Part shown: in pieces, positions 1-10,037 of the stretch
Layout of the letters: each line of letters starts with the position of its first letter
Position numbering within the stretch: position 1 is the first letter of the stretch
Assembly (NCBI GenBank): GCA_947683625.1
Contig: CANTUR010000037.1
Span: 3,000,501 to 3,064,500, forward strand
Source: Mallotus nudiflorus
Taxonomy: Eukaryota > Streptophyta > Magnoliopsida > Malpighiales > Euphorbiaceae
Length of the DNA stretch: 64,000 bases
Direction: 5' to 3'
The notes under the pieces: model-generated
What the model was told of the DNA's origin: nothing
What the model saw: the letters and a program-made list of their open reading frames with translations, nothing else
Databases searched by the model: none
Position numbers and translations under genes: made by a program

Positions 1-819
1 GAAAACTAACAATAAGAGATTTTCACGATTTAGGTTAGATTTTAATTTTGTACCATTTAATAGGATTTTTATTTATATTATTTATTCATCAAAATGGACT
101 TTTAATTTTCAATGAATAAAACATTTTTCCATAAAAATATATAAAAATTAGGCATTACATATAATAATATTAAATAATTTCAAAAGGAAGAAATAAAGTA
201 TTTTAGTTAGTTTAATTTTATTCACAAACATTTGTTAATCAAACTCAACTCCTTTTATTCTTATCAAATTTTAATTCACATATGGATAGTTTATATTTAA
301 CTAAATCAAGATAGTTGATATAAATCTTTTAAATGGCTTTGTTCAATGTGAGATATGTCAACAATATTCACGAATAACTTGCATTGGCTAATAACAATGA
401 TTTCTCTTTTTTCTTACCACATTTATTAAATTTTTCAGATTTTTACTTTAAAATGTATGTTTTAAACTATATTTATATGTTTTTTATAAATTTTTTAAAA
501 TTAAAAAATATTAATAAAATTTAAATCTTGTACTGATTTTTAGTATTCATTTTTATTAAAATTATGAAAAGAATTGTTATTATTTTTAAATTTTTTCTAT
601 TGAGTTTATTTTGCAAGTTCAATAAAAAAATCAGAATTATTTTTATGTAATGACCTGATTGTTTAGTCAGTAATTCACTCAGCACTTGTGAGCTACATTT
701 GGCCAAAAAAATGAAAAGCTTTTACCAGCAATATAAAAGATTGAAGGTTTTTATATATAATTTTTCCTATAGCTTTTTACTCTAATTTCACTAATTTTAA
801 CTTTTTAGTAAAATATGTT

Positions 820-864
<45 letters not shown>

Positions 865-914
865 AATGTTAAAGTAATAGGATTATTTCATAGTAAAATC
901 ACTGATCAAATGAT
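1..914. other. AT-rich noncoding stretch
   Basis: No recognisable protein domain or RNA gene is visible. The short open frames here are low-complexity and rich in Ile, Lys and Asn, as expected by chance at this AT content. A perfect (AT)n run sits at 822-861. The last five bases before the following LTR (915-919, GTAAC) are its left target-site duplication. Confidence 0.7.
822..861. repeat. (AT)n microsatellite
   Basis: About 40 bp of uninterrupted AT dinucleotides, seen directly. Confidence 0.95.
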
Positions 915-1324
915 GTAACTGTCACGACCCAAAACAGGGGTCATGACCGGCGCTAGGGAACGGAAATTCTTTCGAATCCGGAACCCGTAACAAGTCTAAA
1001 AATAAAATAAATCATGCAATAACAATAACCATATAATATATATGCAGCGGAAATAAAAATCTTAAATATCACAATATCATTTTCATCACTGGATTTAAAT
1101 AAAAATCTCATCTCATAGATACATAATCTCTTTAGTACAAATCCAATTTTAATATAATCCATCTCTTTAAAATAAATTACATGAAATCCAATACTTTAAT
1201 TCACAACTACTGCAGTGTCTAGATAAAATAAATAAGACTCAAGTAAAAGATTTACATAAAGAAGCCGGGGCGGAAGAAATCCGGCGTATCGACCTGCTAC
1301 TGAGGTCTGAAGATGTTGACTCTC

Positions 1325-2220
1325 CTGAAAAATAGTCAACGGAGGGGAGTCAGACCTCACTGAGTGAATTACTATAATATATATACATACACACTAAGTG
1401 ATAATGCATACAGTCAACAGTATATATATAATATGTATATATACAGGCAATTGCACACAGATGCAATAAAATCATTTTATATATATTTTATTGAAAATCA
1501 TCTTTTATGAAGGATCACATAGAACCCTAGAATATCGCAACCTCAGAAAATAGTGTTAAACAACACTCTAGCCATACAGGCTCACTTATTCCAAATATAT
1601 CCACTTAATCCATTTAGACAGTAGACTGGCCCCGAGACACTAAGTCAACCGAGCTCCAGCAGTCTGACTGCCAGTGTGATTGGCCCCGAGACACTTGGTC
1701 AACCGAGCTCCAGCAATCACACCCACAAACCATATCTCACATATCGATAATCATAATCAAATCAATATCCACAAATAAGTTAGTATTATAGCCTAAAGTT
1801 ATAGGCGTACCGGTACGTACTTGGTCCTAGTGCTGCCCACTAGGTAGCACGTTCTATTGATATCCTTCATCATTAATAATGTAAAACATTCATTCACAAA
1901 AATAAATGATGCATAAATGTAAATGAAATAACAATATAATCCATATATATACCAGAAATATACCAAAAGTAAACCAGGTATATTTCGAGTATATATACGT
2001 CAAATAAATCCAGTCAAATCATAAATTAAACTAAAAATATATTTAAAAACATTTTAAATATATTTTATTAACAAAACATGTATATAATTTAATATATACC
2101 AAAAATATATCTAATGTAAACTTAAGAAATAATCAAATTATTTATGCATATTTAATCAACATAAAACATGCATTTCTAAATCATGCATCCTAAGCATATA
2201 TATATAGTATAGTAACTCAC
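1325..2220 (-). other. Intron-like interval 2 in LTR copy A
   Basis: On the sense strand an AG-GTGAGT donor ends the GC-rich segment 2221-2290, and CTATTTTTCAG closes the 896-bp interval. The matching interval in copy C is 885 bp (46852-47736). The acceptor is followed by a conserved GAGAGTC-type segment. Splicing is inferred. Confidence 0.45.
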
Positions 2221-2474
2221 CTAATGCGCTCCACGAGACAGGTCCGACGGGCCTGGTCCACTAGCCCTCGGTCTCGGCGCAACTAAACAAGCAATAAATA
2301 ACCGACATTAGAATAAACCTAACAGAAATCCTAGAATTCAATCTAGAGTATTAAACACAGAATCGGAATTTAGGGTTCAACTGGATATTGCGTTTTACGA
2401 GAATTCTACCAAAAATTCGGCAGAACCTCCCTTGTAAAACGGACATCTCTCTACTCAAAAGAGTAGAGCCGACC

Positions 2475-3391
2475 CTGCAAAGAAACACACTTCGAAAAAC
2501 AAGCTCAACACTCAACCACAACCCCTCGGTCGGACTCCAACTACAGTCTACCGACCGGGGTCCACAAACACAAAACAATTCTAGAAATACCAAAAATATC
2601 CTTAAATTACAGAAATACATTTCATAGGTGGAAATTACATAATTAACCTTAAAACACTGTAAAAACCGATTAAGACTCATTTTATTTGAAAAACCGTATA
2701 ATATATATATAATTGAAAATAATTCACGAAAAATAGTTTTAATTAGTTAAAAATACCAAATATTTTGTAGAAATAATTTTTATACCTTAAATAACTAATA
2801 AAACCAATTAAATTACATTTTTAGACAATTTAGGGTAAAATTACCAAAATACCCCTATATATATAAATATACTTAAATTACTTCAAAAATTCACCAAAAA
2901 TCATACAATTATCCAAAATTAATTTTCTAAACATATTTATCAATAATATCAATAATTAAACTCAATTAACCAATTAAATTCAAATAAAAACACATTTAAC
3001 CTAATTTCTCAAAATCACATAAACTTCAATAATTCAAAATAAATACTTAGAAATTCATAAAAATTCCAAATAAATTCCTATAATTCATTTCAACACCCAA
3101 TTCAATCATAAACTCCAATTTCATAATTTAAATAATTAATTCCCGAAAATTAGAAAATAATATTAAAATATTCAAAAATACCCAAAAATCCAAAAAATCT
3201 CCAAAAATTCTACAAAAATTCATACATGTATATTAAGCTACTAGGAACAACATTTATGAAAGAAGTTTTCATGAATCATTCAATTCGAAGCTCAAAAAAA
3301 TCAAAAACCCTAATGTGACCAAAATTGAAAATTCGAAACCTAAGAAAATCTAAACCATTTTAGCTCAAACCAAAGCTAGAATCACACTCAC
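2475..3391 (-). other. Intron-like interval 1 in LTR copy A
   Basis: On the sense (minus) strand this 917-bp interval opens with GTGAGTGTG directly after CTCCG and closes with TTTCTTTGCAG. The same donor and acceptor occur at matching places in copy C (45682-46592, 911 bp) and, with small changes, in other copies. The interval is AT-rich whereas both flanks are GC-rich. Splicing is inferred and not shown. Confidence 0.45.
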
Positions 3392-3627
3392 CGGAGCTCA
3401 AGGAGAAGAAAGAGACCGGCGGTGTCGAAAACGATGGCCGGAGGAGGGAGAAACGGAGAAGGGACAAGTTTCGGCCAAAAATGGGAAATGGAGCTGCCGG
3501 CGCCGGGGAAAAGAGCTGGAGGCGGCGGAAGACGGCTGGGAACGGCGGTGGCAAGCCGGGAGGCACACCGATGGTAGGTGACCGAAGTTGCAGCGGTGAG
3601 GGGAAGGAAGAATGGTGGTCGGGCGCG

Positions 3628-3730
3628 AGGGAGGAAAAAAGAAGAAGAAAAAGAAAAAGAAAAAGAAAGAAAAAGGAAAGAAAAACAAAAAGAAAGAAAA
3701 AAGAAAAAGAAAAAGAAAAAGAAAAAGAAA
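3628..3730. repeat. Purine-rich (A3G)-like tract in LTR copy A
   Basis: A low-complexity run of AAAG/AAAAAG units on the plus strand, polypyrimidine on the LTR sense strand. The Lys/Arg-rich or Phe-rich frames it opens are artefacts of base composition. It lies just upstream of the GC-rich putative leader exon of this LTR. Confidence 0.8.
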
Positions 3731-4309
3731 ATAATTAAATAATAATAAAATAATAAATTTTTAATTATTTAATAATAACTAAAATAATTAAATAATAATA
3801 AATAAATAAATAAATAATACAATATTAGGGTTATATATATATTAAACCCTAATTAAATAAATATACACACACGTAGGCTTTATTTAGTATTTAAAAATAC
3901 GTATGAGTTCATGCAAGTCCGAAAATATATTTAAAATAATTAATATTACATTGTTTACGTGAAAATTTCCCCGAAAATACAAGTCCTGGAAAAATTTTTC
4001 GTAAAACACTGAAAATAATACACAGTAATTAAAATAGGTTTAAAATACATAACAACTCGTAAAAATATCATATAAAATACAGAAATTATTAACACTGCAT
4101 ATCCCGGTACAGTGTAAAAATATTTTAAAAACACAGGATATTACAGTAACATTCAACTAACTATAATGAATTGGTACTATATAAGTAATATTTAGATGTA
4201 TTTTTATTTTTGTTATAATGTTTTAAAAATATTTTAAAAAAAATGAATCGAAAATACACCAATCAAACGTTTGTCTAATTTAAAAGTTCAAACTGTTAAG
4301 TTAGCGTAA

Positions 4310-7309
4310 TGTCACAATTCAAAACTAGGGGTCATGACCGGCGCTAGAGCACGGGAATTCTTTCGAATCCGAAACCTGCAGCTAGCCTTAAAATAATAAA
4401 AATATACAATGAATAAAATTAAAATAAATATACCGTGATTAAAAATTTCAATTTAATATAATAAAATAATCTGATACAATATTCAGATTAAACATCTGAA
4501 TTAAAATCTCATACAACAAAAATAATTAAAACTCACTATTGTTACAAATACAACTATTGCAGTTTTCTAGAGTACAATAATAAATAATTAAGTAGGCAAT
4601 TTACATAATAGGGCTGGGGCGGAAAAAATCCGGCGGATAGACGTACTGCTAAAATCTGAAGAAGAGAACTCTCCTGTAAAAACATCAACTAAGGGAAGTC
4701 AAACCTCACTGAGTGAATTATTATAATATATATACACGCATTTCTAAATAACAAATGCAAACACTCATAAGTATATATAATCAATACATATACAGACAAG
4801 TACACACAGATGCTAAAAATCACTTTATATATAATAATAAAAAACATTAATTTATGAAGAATCAAATAGAATCCTAAGTTATCGCAACCTCAAATATCAA
4901 TAGGAAACGCTTTAACCATACTGGCTCACTTAATTCCAAGTAAATTCACTTAATCCAACTGGACAGTAGACTGGCCCCGAGACACTAAGTCGATCGAGCT
5001 CCAATAGTCTAACTGTCAGTGTGATTGACCCTGAGACACTTGGTCAACCGAGCTCCAGCAATCACACCATCAATCACATCTCACATCAATCAAATCAATC
5101 AAGTCATAATCCACAAAAAGTTAGTAATTCAACTTATCATCTATCGCACCGGTACGTACTCGGTCGTAGTGCTGCCCACTAGAAAGCACGTTTTATTGAT
5201 ATCCTTCATTTTAAAATAAAACATACATTCGAGAATAAATAATATATACAATGACATTCAAAATGATCAAATAAACCATATATATATACCATAAATATAC
5301 CTAAAACAAACTAAGTATATTTCAGGTATATATACGTAAAATAAATTCAATTAAATCATGAAATACACTCAAAATCAACCAATAATATACTTAAACATAA
5401 TTTGAACATAAATAAAAAAGAAAGCATGCATTTATTTTAAAATATACCAATAATATACCAAAAATATACATAAATTATACTTAAGCATTTAATAAAGCAA
5501 TAATATGAAACTTTACATTTAAAACATATAATTCTAAAACATGCAACCTCAAGTAATGTATATATATATAATAATAACTCATAGGGATGCGCTCCTCAAG
5601 ACTAGTCCAATGGGCCTGGTCTGCTAGGCCTCGGTCTCAACGCAACTAAATAATAAAAGCGATCACAAATCAGAATATATATCTAACTTAGACTTCTAGA
5701 GACTCGATCTAGAATTCTAAACACAAATAGACACAGAATATGAATTAGACCTAATGTCACATTTTACGAGAATTATACCAAAAATTCGGCAGAACCTCTT
5801 CTGTAAAACGGATATCTCTCTACTAAAAAGTAAAGTCGATCCTGCAAAAAAAATATACTTTGAGTGTAAAAATTCTCACAACCCTCGGTTGGAATCCTGA
5901 ACTACTGAAATTCCCCAACCGAGGTCCACAATTCACGAAAAATTCAAATAACATAATAAAATATATTAAAATTCAATAAATACCATAAATGCCCCCCAAA
6001 CATCAAAATATAGCAATTTAACTATTAAAACACTAAAAGTAATTATTTTACCAATAATTATTTAAAAACCCTAATTAATAATATAATATTATTAAAAATC
6101 AAAATTTCTCGATAATTCAATATAATTTAATAAAAATTCATTTTATAAATCCAAATTACGTAATTAGTCCAAAAACATATTAAAAATTACTAAAAATTGA
6201 TTTATTTACAAAAATAGTATATTATATATTATTTGAAAATAATTTTCAAAAATTAGTATTAATTAGTTAAAATTAGTAAATAATTTATAAAATTCTTTTT
6301 TATACCTCAAATAATTATTAAAGCCAATTAAACTTAATATTTAACTAAAATTACTACCAAATTACCCCTAATATTTAAAAATACACATAAAATACTAAAA
6401 AATTCAATAAAAATTATATAAATACACAAAAATTATTTTCTCAACATATTATTCATTAAAATCAACAAATACACTTAATTAACCAATAATTACTAACAAA
6501 ATATATATTTAACCTATATTTCCAAAACTAACATAAACTAAAAATAATTAAAAAAATTACACAAAATTCATAAAAATTATAAATTAAATTCTAAAATTAC
6601 CAATAACCATCAATAACACCAAAAATCACAATTTCATAATTTATATAATTAATTTATGAAAATAATAAAATAATCAAAAATTTACAAAAATCAAAATAAT
6701 TCCTAAAAATTACACAAAAATTCAGGGATGTATATTGAGCTAAGAGGAACAGCTTTGTGAAGGGATTTTTCATGAATCAAGCAAAAATAATCGAAAAAAA
6801 ATAAAAAACAAAAAATGGCCGAAATGAAAACAAGCTAGAAACCTCACCACCACATGTTTTAAGGCCAAAAGGAGCTCGGATTCCTCCTCCTCAAAGCTCC
6901 ATGAATTCAACGTCACTAGAAACATCCGATTTGGTGGCCGGACAGAGGAGAACAACGAGAGAGTCAACTTTCGGCCAAAACGGGAGCTGCTTTTGCTACT
7001 AGCGCCAGGAAAGGGAGAAGAAAACAGCGACGATGAGAGCTAAAGGGGGAGGCACAGTGACAGTCAGTGAACGGACGGTAGACAGTGAGGGGCAGGGATG
7101 ATGATGATCGGGAAAGGGAAGAAGAAAATGGGATAGGTTTTTATTTTTAGTTATATGTATATATTATTGTATAATATAGTTTATAAACTTTATGTAATAA
7201 AATAATGTGTATATATATAAACCACACACATATATTTCAATATATATATACATATATACACACACATAATAATAATATGCATTAAAATATTACTAAACCC
7301 TAATATTTA

Positions 7310-7359
<50 letters not shown>

Positions 7360-7583
7360 CACATAAAATATAATAAAATAATATAGTTTATTAATTTAAA
7401 AATCTTAAAATATTAATGAATAATACAAGTCAATATATACATATTTATGTAGAAAATTATAATTAAACGTAAAATAATAATAATAATTTACAAAATAGTA
7501 AAATAATCAAATATAGTTTTAAAATTATTAACACTGCATATCTTGATAATTATTAAAATAATTTAAAATCTAATATCATTACA
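4310..7583 (-). mobile_element. Degenerate solo LTR, gypsy family 1 (copy B)
   Basis: A 3.27-kb block starting TGTCACAATTC and ending ATATCATTACA aligns by eye along its length with copy A. Shared landmarks are the first 60 bp, the CTGGCCCCGAGACACT repeats near 4970-5065, the AAAACGGATATCTCTCTAC segment near 5806, and the terminal ACACTGCATATC. The 5-bp flanks (CGTAA and CATGA) do not match, so no target duplication survives. Acceptor 1 (TTTTTTTTGCAG, near 5844) and acceptor 2 (near 4671) persist, but donor 2 is lost (TATGAGTTATT). It is more decayed than A and hence probably older. It lies head-to-tail only 165 bp from copy A. Confidence 0.78.
7315..7356. repeat. (AT)n microsatellite inside LTR copy B
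   Basis: Uninterrupted AT dinucleotides of about 42 bp, seen directly. Confidence 0.95.
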
Positions 7584-8663
7584 CATGACCTCCTGACATA
7601 TGCACATGCTAGAATTTTTTTAAATATAGAGACTGACCATACAATGAGAAGAATGACATTTCAATTAAGAATGATTGTGGAAGAAAAATGTATTTTGCTC
7701 AAATACCATCTTAGAAAATGGACCAAAAATATATCAATTAGACTTTTGTCTAACTTTAAAAGCTTAAACTATTATTGATATATAAACCTACTTAATCTAA
7801 TTTATGAAACCGATGTTGGATTATTACTTTTAACATATCTGAATAATGACATTGGTAATAAATCACATACAAAATAAATTTAATACTGTATTAATATTTC
7901 AAATTAAAATAATTATGATAATAGTTAACAAAGTATTAAAATATAAAAATGTAAAATACACGAAAAGCTATATATAGTACTAATTTTATTATAAGTCGAA
8001 ACCCAAAAATTTCACAAATCCTTAAATATTAAAAAAAAAAAAGTTACAAACTCTTGGATACAAAAATATCCAACAACATTTTTTTTATACTTTCCTATGT
8101 ATATTAAAATGATCCACATATGTTATTAAAAAAAAAATGATGCACGTATTAAAATATTAATTTTTTCCATTTTACAATGCTGAAACGAATGTCAAATATT
8201 AAGACAAAGTTTGTTTAAAGAAGAAAAAATTAAAAAGGAACATTCCAAAATTGAAGGGCCAAAATGATCAAATTAAAGAAAGAAAAAAAAAACAAAAGTA
8301 AAAAGAATCTGAATGCAAAATTTTCCAAATGCAGCAGTTGGAAAATGACAATGGGATTGTTCATATATGGATATATGTTTTTGCACCAACCATGTTTTTA
8401 GGTCAGATGCATAAAGATAGTTCATCTCCGAAATTTCCCTCAGAAGATTATGGCACTAAATGACAACATTTAGCACTACACAAATACTGAATGATTTATG
8501 CAAAATGCTTTCGTACATTTTTTTTTTCCATTTTGCACATTTTATAAAAAAATATTGCAGCCACATGTCTTTAATCATTCTTGGAAACTTTTGAGATTGT
8601 AATGTACAATGTTCTACAATGTTCTTGTGGTGTTCAAGATTGGACTTGCCTGTATAAATATTC
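7584..8663. other. AT-rich noncoding stretch
   Basis: Nothing recognisable lies between LTR copy B and the young copia element. Several poly-A and poly-T runs occur (near 8030 and 8520). The last bases, ATATA at 8664-8668, are the left target-site duplication of the copia element. Confidence 0.6.
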
Positions 8664-8668
8664 ATATA

Positions 8669-8983
8669 TATTATGAATGTGAATGAACAATATATTGCTT
8701 GTGAATGAACAATATATTGCTTGTGAGAGAATAATACTCAAATAGTGAAAACAAAATCTCTATATAAAGGGATTGAAATTCATTAATGAGAAGATTAAGA
8801 AGAAGAAAAGATAGATTACTCTCCAAATTCTTTCAATATTATAGTTCTCTAAATTCTCTCCAAACTCTTTCTAAATTCTCTCAAAATCATTCTACTATAA
8901 AATATTTTTCTTCTAGTTAAATACTACTAAATTCAAGTTTAGTTCTATAACAAAATAAGTAATTCAATCTTTATTTCACAACA
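8669..8983 (+). repeat. Copia 5' LTR
   Basis: It begins TATTATGAATG and ends TTTCACAACA. The two ends are imperfect inverted repeats: TGTTGTGAA would be the perfect partner of TTCACAACA, and the G-to-A changes at positions 2 and 5 give the observed start. It contains two adjacent copies of a 22-bp unit (GTGAATGAACAATATATTGC plus two bases) at 8679-8722 and a TATA box at 8761. It matches the 3' LTR except A/G in the ATA(A/G)TACTC context and C/T in the GAAAA(C/T)AAAA context. Confidence 0.95.
8761..8768 (+). promoter_or_regulatory. LTR TATA box
   Basis: TATATAAA within CTCTATATAAAGGG, the expected Pol II core promoter of the 5' LTR. The identical motif in the 3' LTR is at 14832-14839. Transcription would start about 30 bp downstream (inference). 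Confidence 0.6.
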
Positions 8984-8997
8984 CGTTATCAGCACGA
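8980..8997 (+). other. Primer-binding region, copy 1
   Basis: AACACGTTATCAGCACGA overlaps the last bases of the LTR and runs into the leader, where a primer-binding site should be. Only its TATCAG core resembles the usual plant initiator-Met site TGGTATCAGAGC, so the primer tRNA is uncertain. The same 18 bp recur at 9163-9180. Confidence 0.55.
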
Positions 8998-9032
8998 TGC
9001 TCGCGATGGGAGGGTGTGTTGTGAACCTGAAG

Positions 9033-9075
9033 TTCCCACATCGCTCGCACACGGGATTGTGTGCGTGCTTATAAG
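9033..9075 (+). promoter_or_regulatory. snRNA-type USE plus TATA module in copia leader
   Basis: TTCCCACATCG (9033-9043) matches the plant snRNA upstream sequence element (consensus RTCCCACATCG) except at the first base. A TATAAG box starts at 9070, leaving 26 bp between the two. In plant snRNA genes the shorter USE-TATA spacing (about 23-26 bp) goes with RNA polymerase III and the longer (about 33-35 bp) with polymerase II. The module lies between two copies of the primer-binding region. From memory, similar USE/TATA modules recur in short plant LTR repeats, so this may be a captured piece of one. Function is not shown. Confidence 0.5.
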
Positions 9076-9092
9076 CAGGGCCTGAAGCCTTT

Positions 9093-9155
9093 ACTTGTAG
9101 ACGCGTTTTAAAGCCGTGAGGTCCTGAAGTACCAAAGCGGACAATATCTACAAGT
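9093..9155 (+). ncRNA. Candidate small structured RNA downstream of USE/TATA
   Basis: ACTTGTAGA (9093-9101) and TCTACAAGT (9147-9155) form a perfect 9-bp inverted repeat around a 45-nt loop. The first arm starts 23 bp after the TATA box at 9070, about where transcription would begin. A TTTT run (9106-9109) inside the loop could end a Pol III transcript early, and no strong T-run follows the second arm. This weakens the idea of a full-length RNA. Candidate only. Confidence 0.25.
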
Positions 9156-9162
9156 TGTTTAT

Positions 9163-9180
9163 AACACGTTATCAGCACGA
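9163..9180 (+). other. Primer-binding region, copy 2
   Basis: An exact second copy of AACACGTTATCAGCACGA, 183 bp after the first. Sequence beyond both copies is also loosely alike (GCTCGCGAT versus GCTCTCGAT). The pair brackets the USE/TATA module, as if that module had been inserted with duplication of the priming region. Confidence 0.8.
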
Positions 9181-9256
9181 GGAGCTCTCGATCAAAATAA
9201 TAAGGTACATATTTCTTAATATTTAATATTTATGAATATATTAGTTGATTATATAT

Positions 9257-9512
9257 TATCATGGATGGCTATGCCTCCTACTAATTTATATATTTATATT
9301 TATTTCTTCAATCTAACTTTATATTAATTGTTATTTTTATTTTGTTTTACTAACTACACCATTGATGCAAATATTGCTAGAAATGGTTCTAACCTTATGG
9401 ATGGCTATGCCTCCTACCAATTTATATTTATGCACATTTATTTTTTTTATTATTTATGTTAATGGAAGGCTATACCCCATTTTATATTAATGGACGGTTT
9501 TGCCCCATATTT
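9257..9512 (+). repeat. Diverged leader repeats in copia element
   Basis: Four spaced copies of ATGGATGGCTATGCCTCC or close variants start at about 9261, 9397, 9462 and 9490. Each is followed by AT-rich sequence with ATTTATATTTAT. The last two copies are shorter and read ...GGCTATACCCCAT and ...CGGTTTTGCCCCAT. They lie in the untranslated leader and have no obvious coding meaning. A run of about 29 A residues follows at 9608-9636. Confidence 0.75.
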
Positions 9513-9603
9513 ATACATATCGTTATGTTAATTCACTTGCTATAAATAATCATATCAACATTATTTATTGATTTTACTTTATACAATTTATTTCTCAATA
9601 TAT

Positions 9604-9641
<38 letters not shown>

Positions 9642-9701
9642 AACAGCTATATTTTTATTACCAACGGTAATATAACGGTAATAAACGGCTATATTTTTCA
9701 T

Positions 9702-9709
9702 TATAAATA
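9702..9709 (+). promoter_or_regulatory. Second TATA box in copia leader
   Basis: TATAAATA in the context TTCATTATAAATAGATG. About 30-40 bp downstream begins a C/T-rich stretch (9745-9775, TTTTCTCTTTCTCTCTTTAC) typical of a plant 5' untranslated region, then an ATG at 9784. It could start a shorter RNA carrying the small ORF and gag. Inference only. Confidence 0.4.
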
Positions 9710-9783
9710 GATGAGCTATAAATGTTATTCATTCACACAAATTCATACATTTTCTCTTTCTCTCTTTACTCTAAATTGTAAAC

Positions 9784-9951
9784 ATGATTTGGTATATTTA
9801 TATTTGTGTTTTGATCATGACTATTATAATTGTTTTAGGAATAATTAATATGGAAGATGATTTTCTATTTGATATAATTTCAAGTATTATTGTATCATTT
9901 TTTGTACCACTATTATTTCTTGCAATATTCATTCATGATATAATTAATTAG
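9784..9951 (+). CDS. Small hydrophobic peptide upstream of gag
   Basis: A 55-codon ORF (ATG 9784, TAG 9949-9951) that I do not recognise. The peptide is nearly all hydrophobic. A first segment of about 20 residues (2-21, rich in I, L, V, Y) is followed by an acidic turn (residues 22-30, NMEDDFLFD) and a second segment of about 20 residues (31-50, with one proline). This is the shape of a helical hairpin membrane peptide. It sits 86 bp before gag in a different frame and just after a TATA box and C/T-rich leader. AT-rich DNA easily encodes hydrophobic residues by chance, so coding status is uncertain; homology across related elements would decide it. Confidence 0.35.
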   Translation: MIWYIYICVLIMTIIIVLGIINMEDDFLFDIISSIIVSFFVPLLFLAIFIHDIIN

Positions 9952-10037
9952 TAAATTCTGATCATGTTTGATTTTTTTTAGTAGTCATCAAATTTATGAA
10001 TTCTAATTGAGTTATATTTTTTTTATTAGTTATCATA

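Larger units (their letters stand above)
920..4145 (-). mobile_element. Solo LTR, gypsy family 1 (copy A)
   Basis: A 3226-bp block begins TGTCACGACCC and ends GGATATTACA. It is bordered by an exact 5-bp duplication, GTAAC (915-919 and 4146-4150), which is the expected footprint of an LTR retrotransposon reduced to one LTR by recombination. No gag or pol sequence lies inside. Sense is placed on the minus strand because the related LTRs of the gypsy element at 42034-55616 have this orientation relative to its minus-strand coding region. In sense, a GC-rich segment (3360-3690) is followed by two intron-like intervals (3391-2475 and 2220-1325) with GTGAGT donors and pyrimidine-rich CAG acceptors. 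The assignment to Ty3/gypsy is by similarity to that coding element and is an inference for this copy. Confidence 0.88.

Noticed and set aside
3481..3738. Open frame encoding a Lys/Arg-rich peptide (plus strand) and its Phe-rich mirror
   Set aside because: It is produced by a purine-rich low-complexity tract in LTR copy A and lies antisense to the LTR transcript.
8945..9178. 77-codon minus-strand frame across the copia leader
   Set aside because: It is antisense to the element and overlaps the PBS copies and the USE/TATA module; no protein resemblance.
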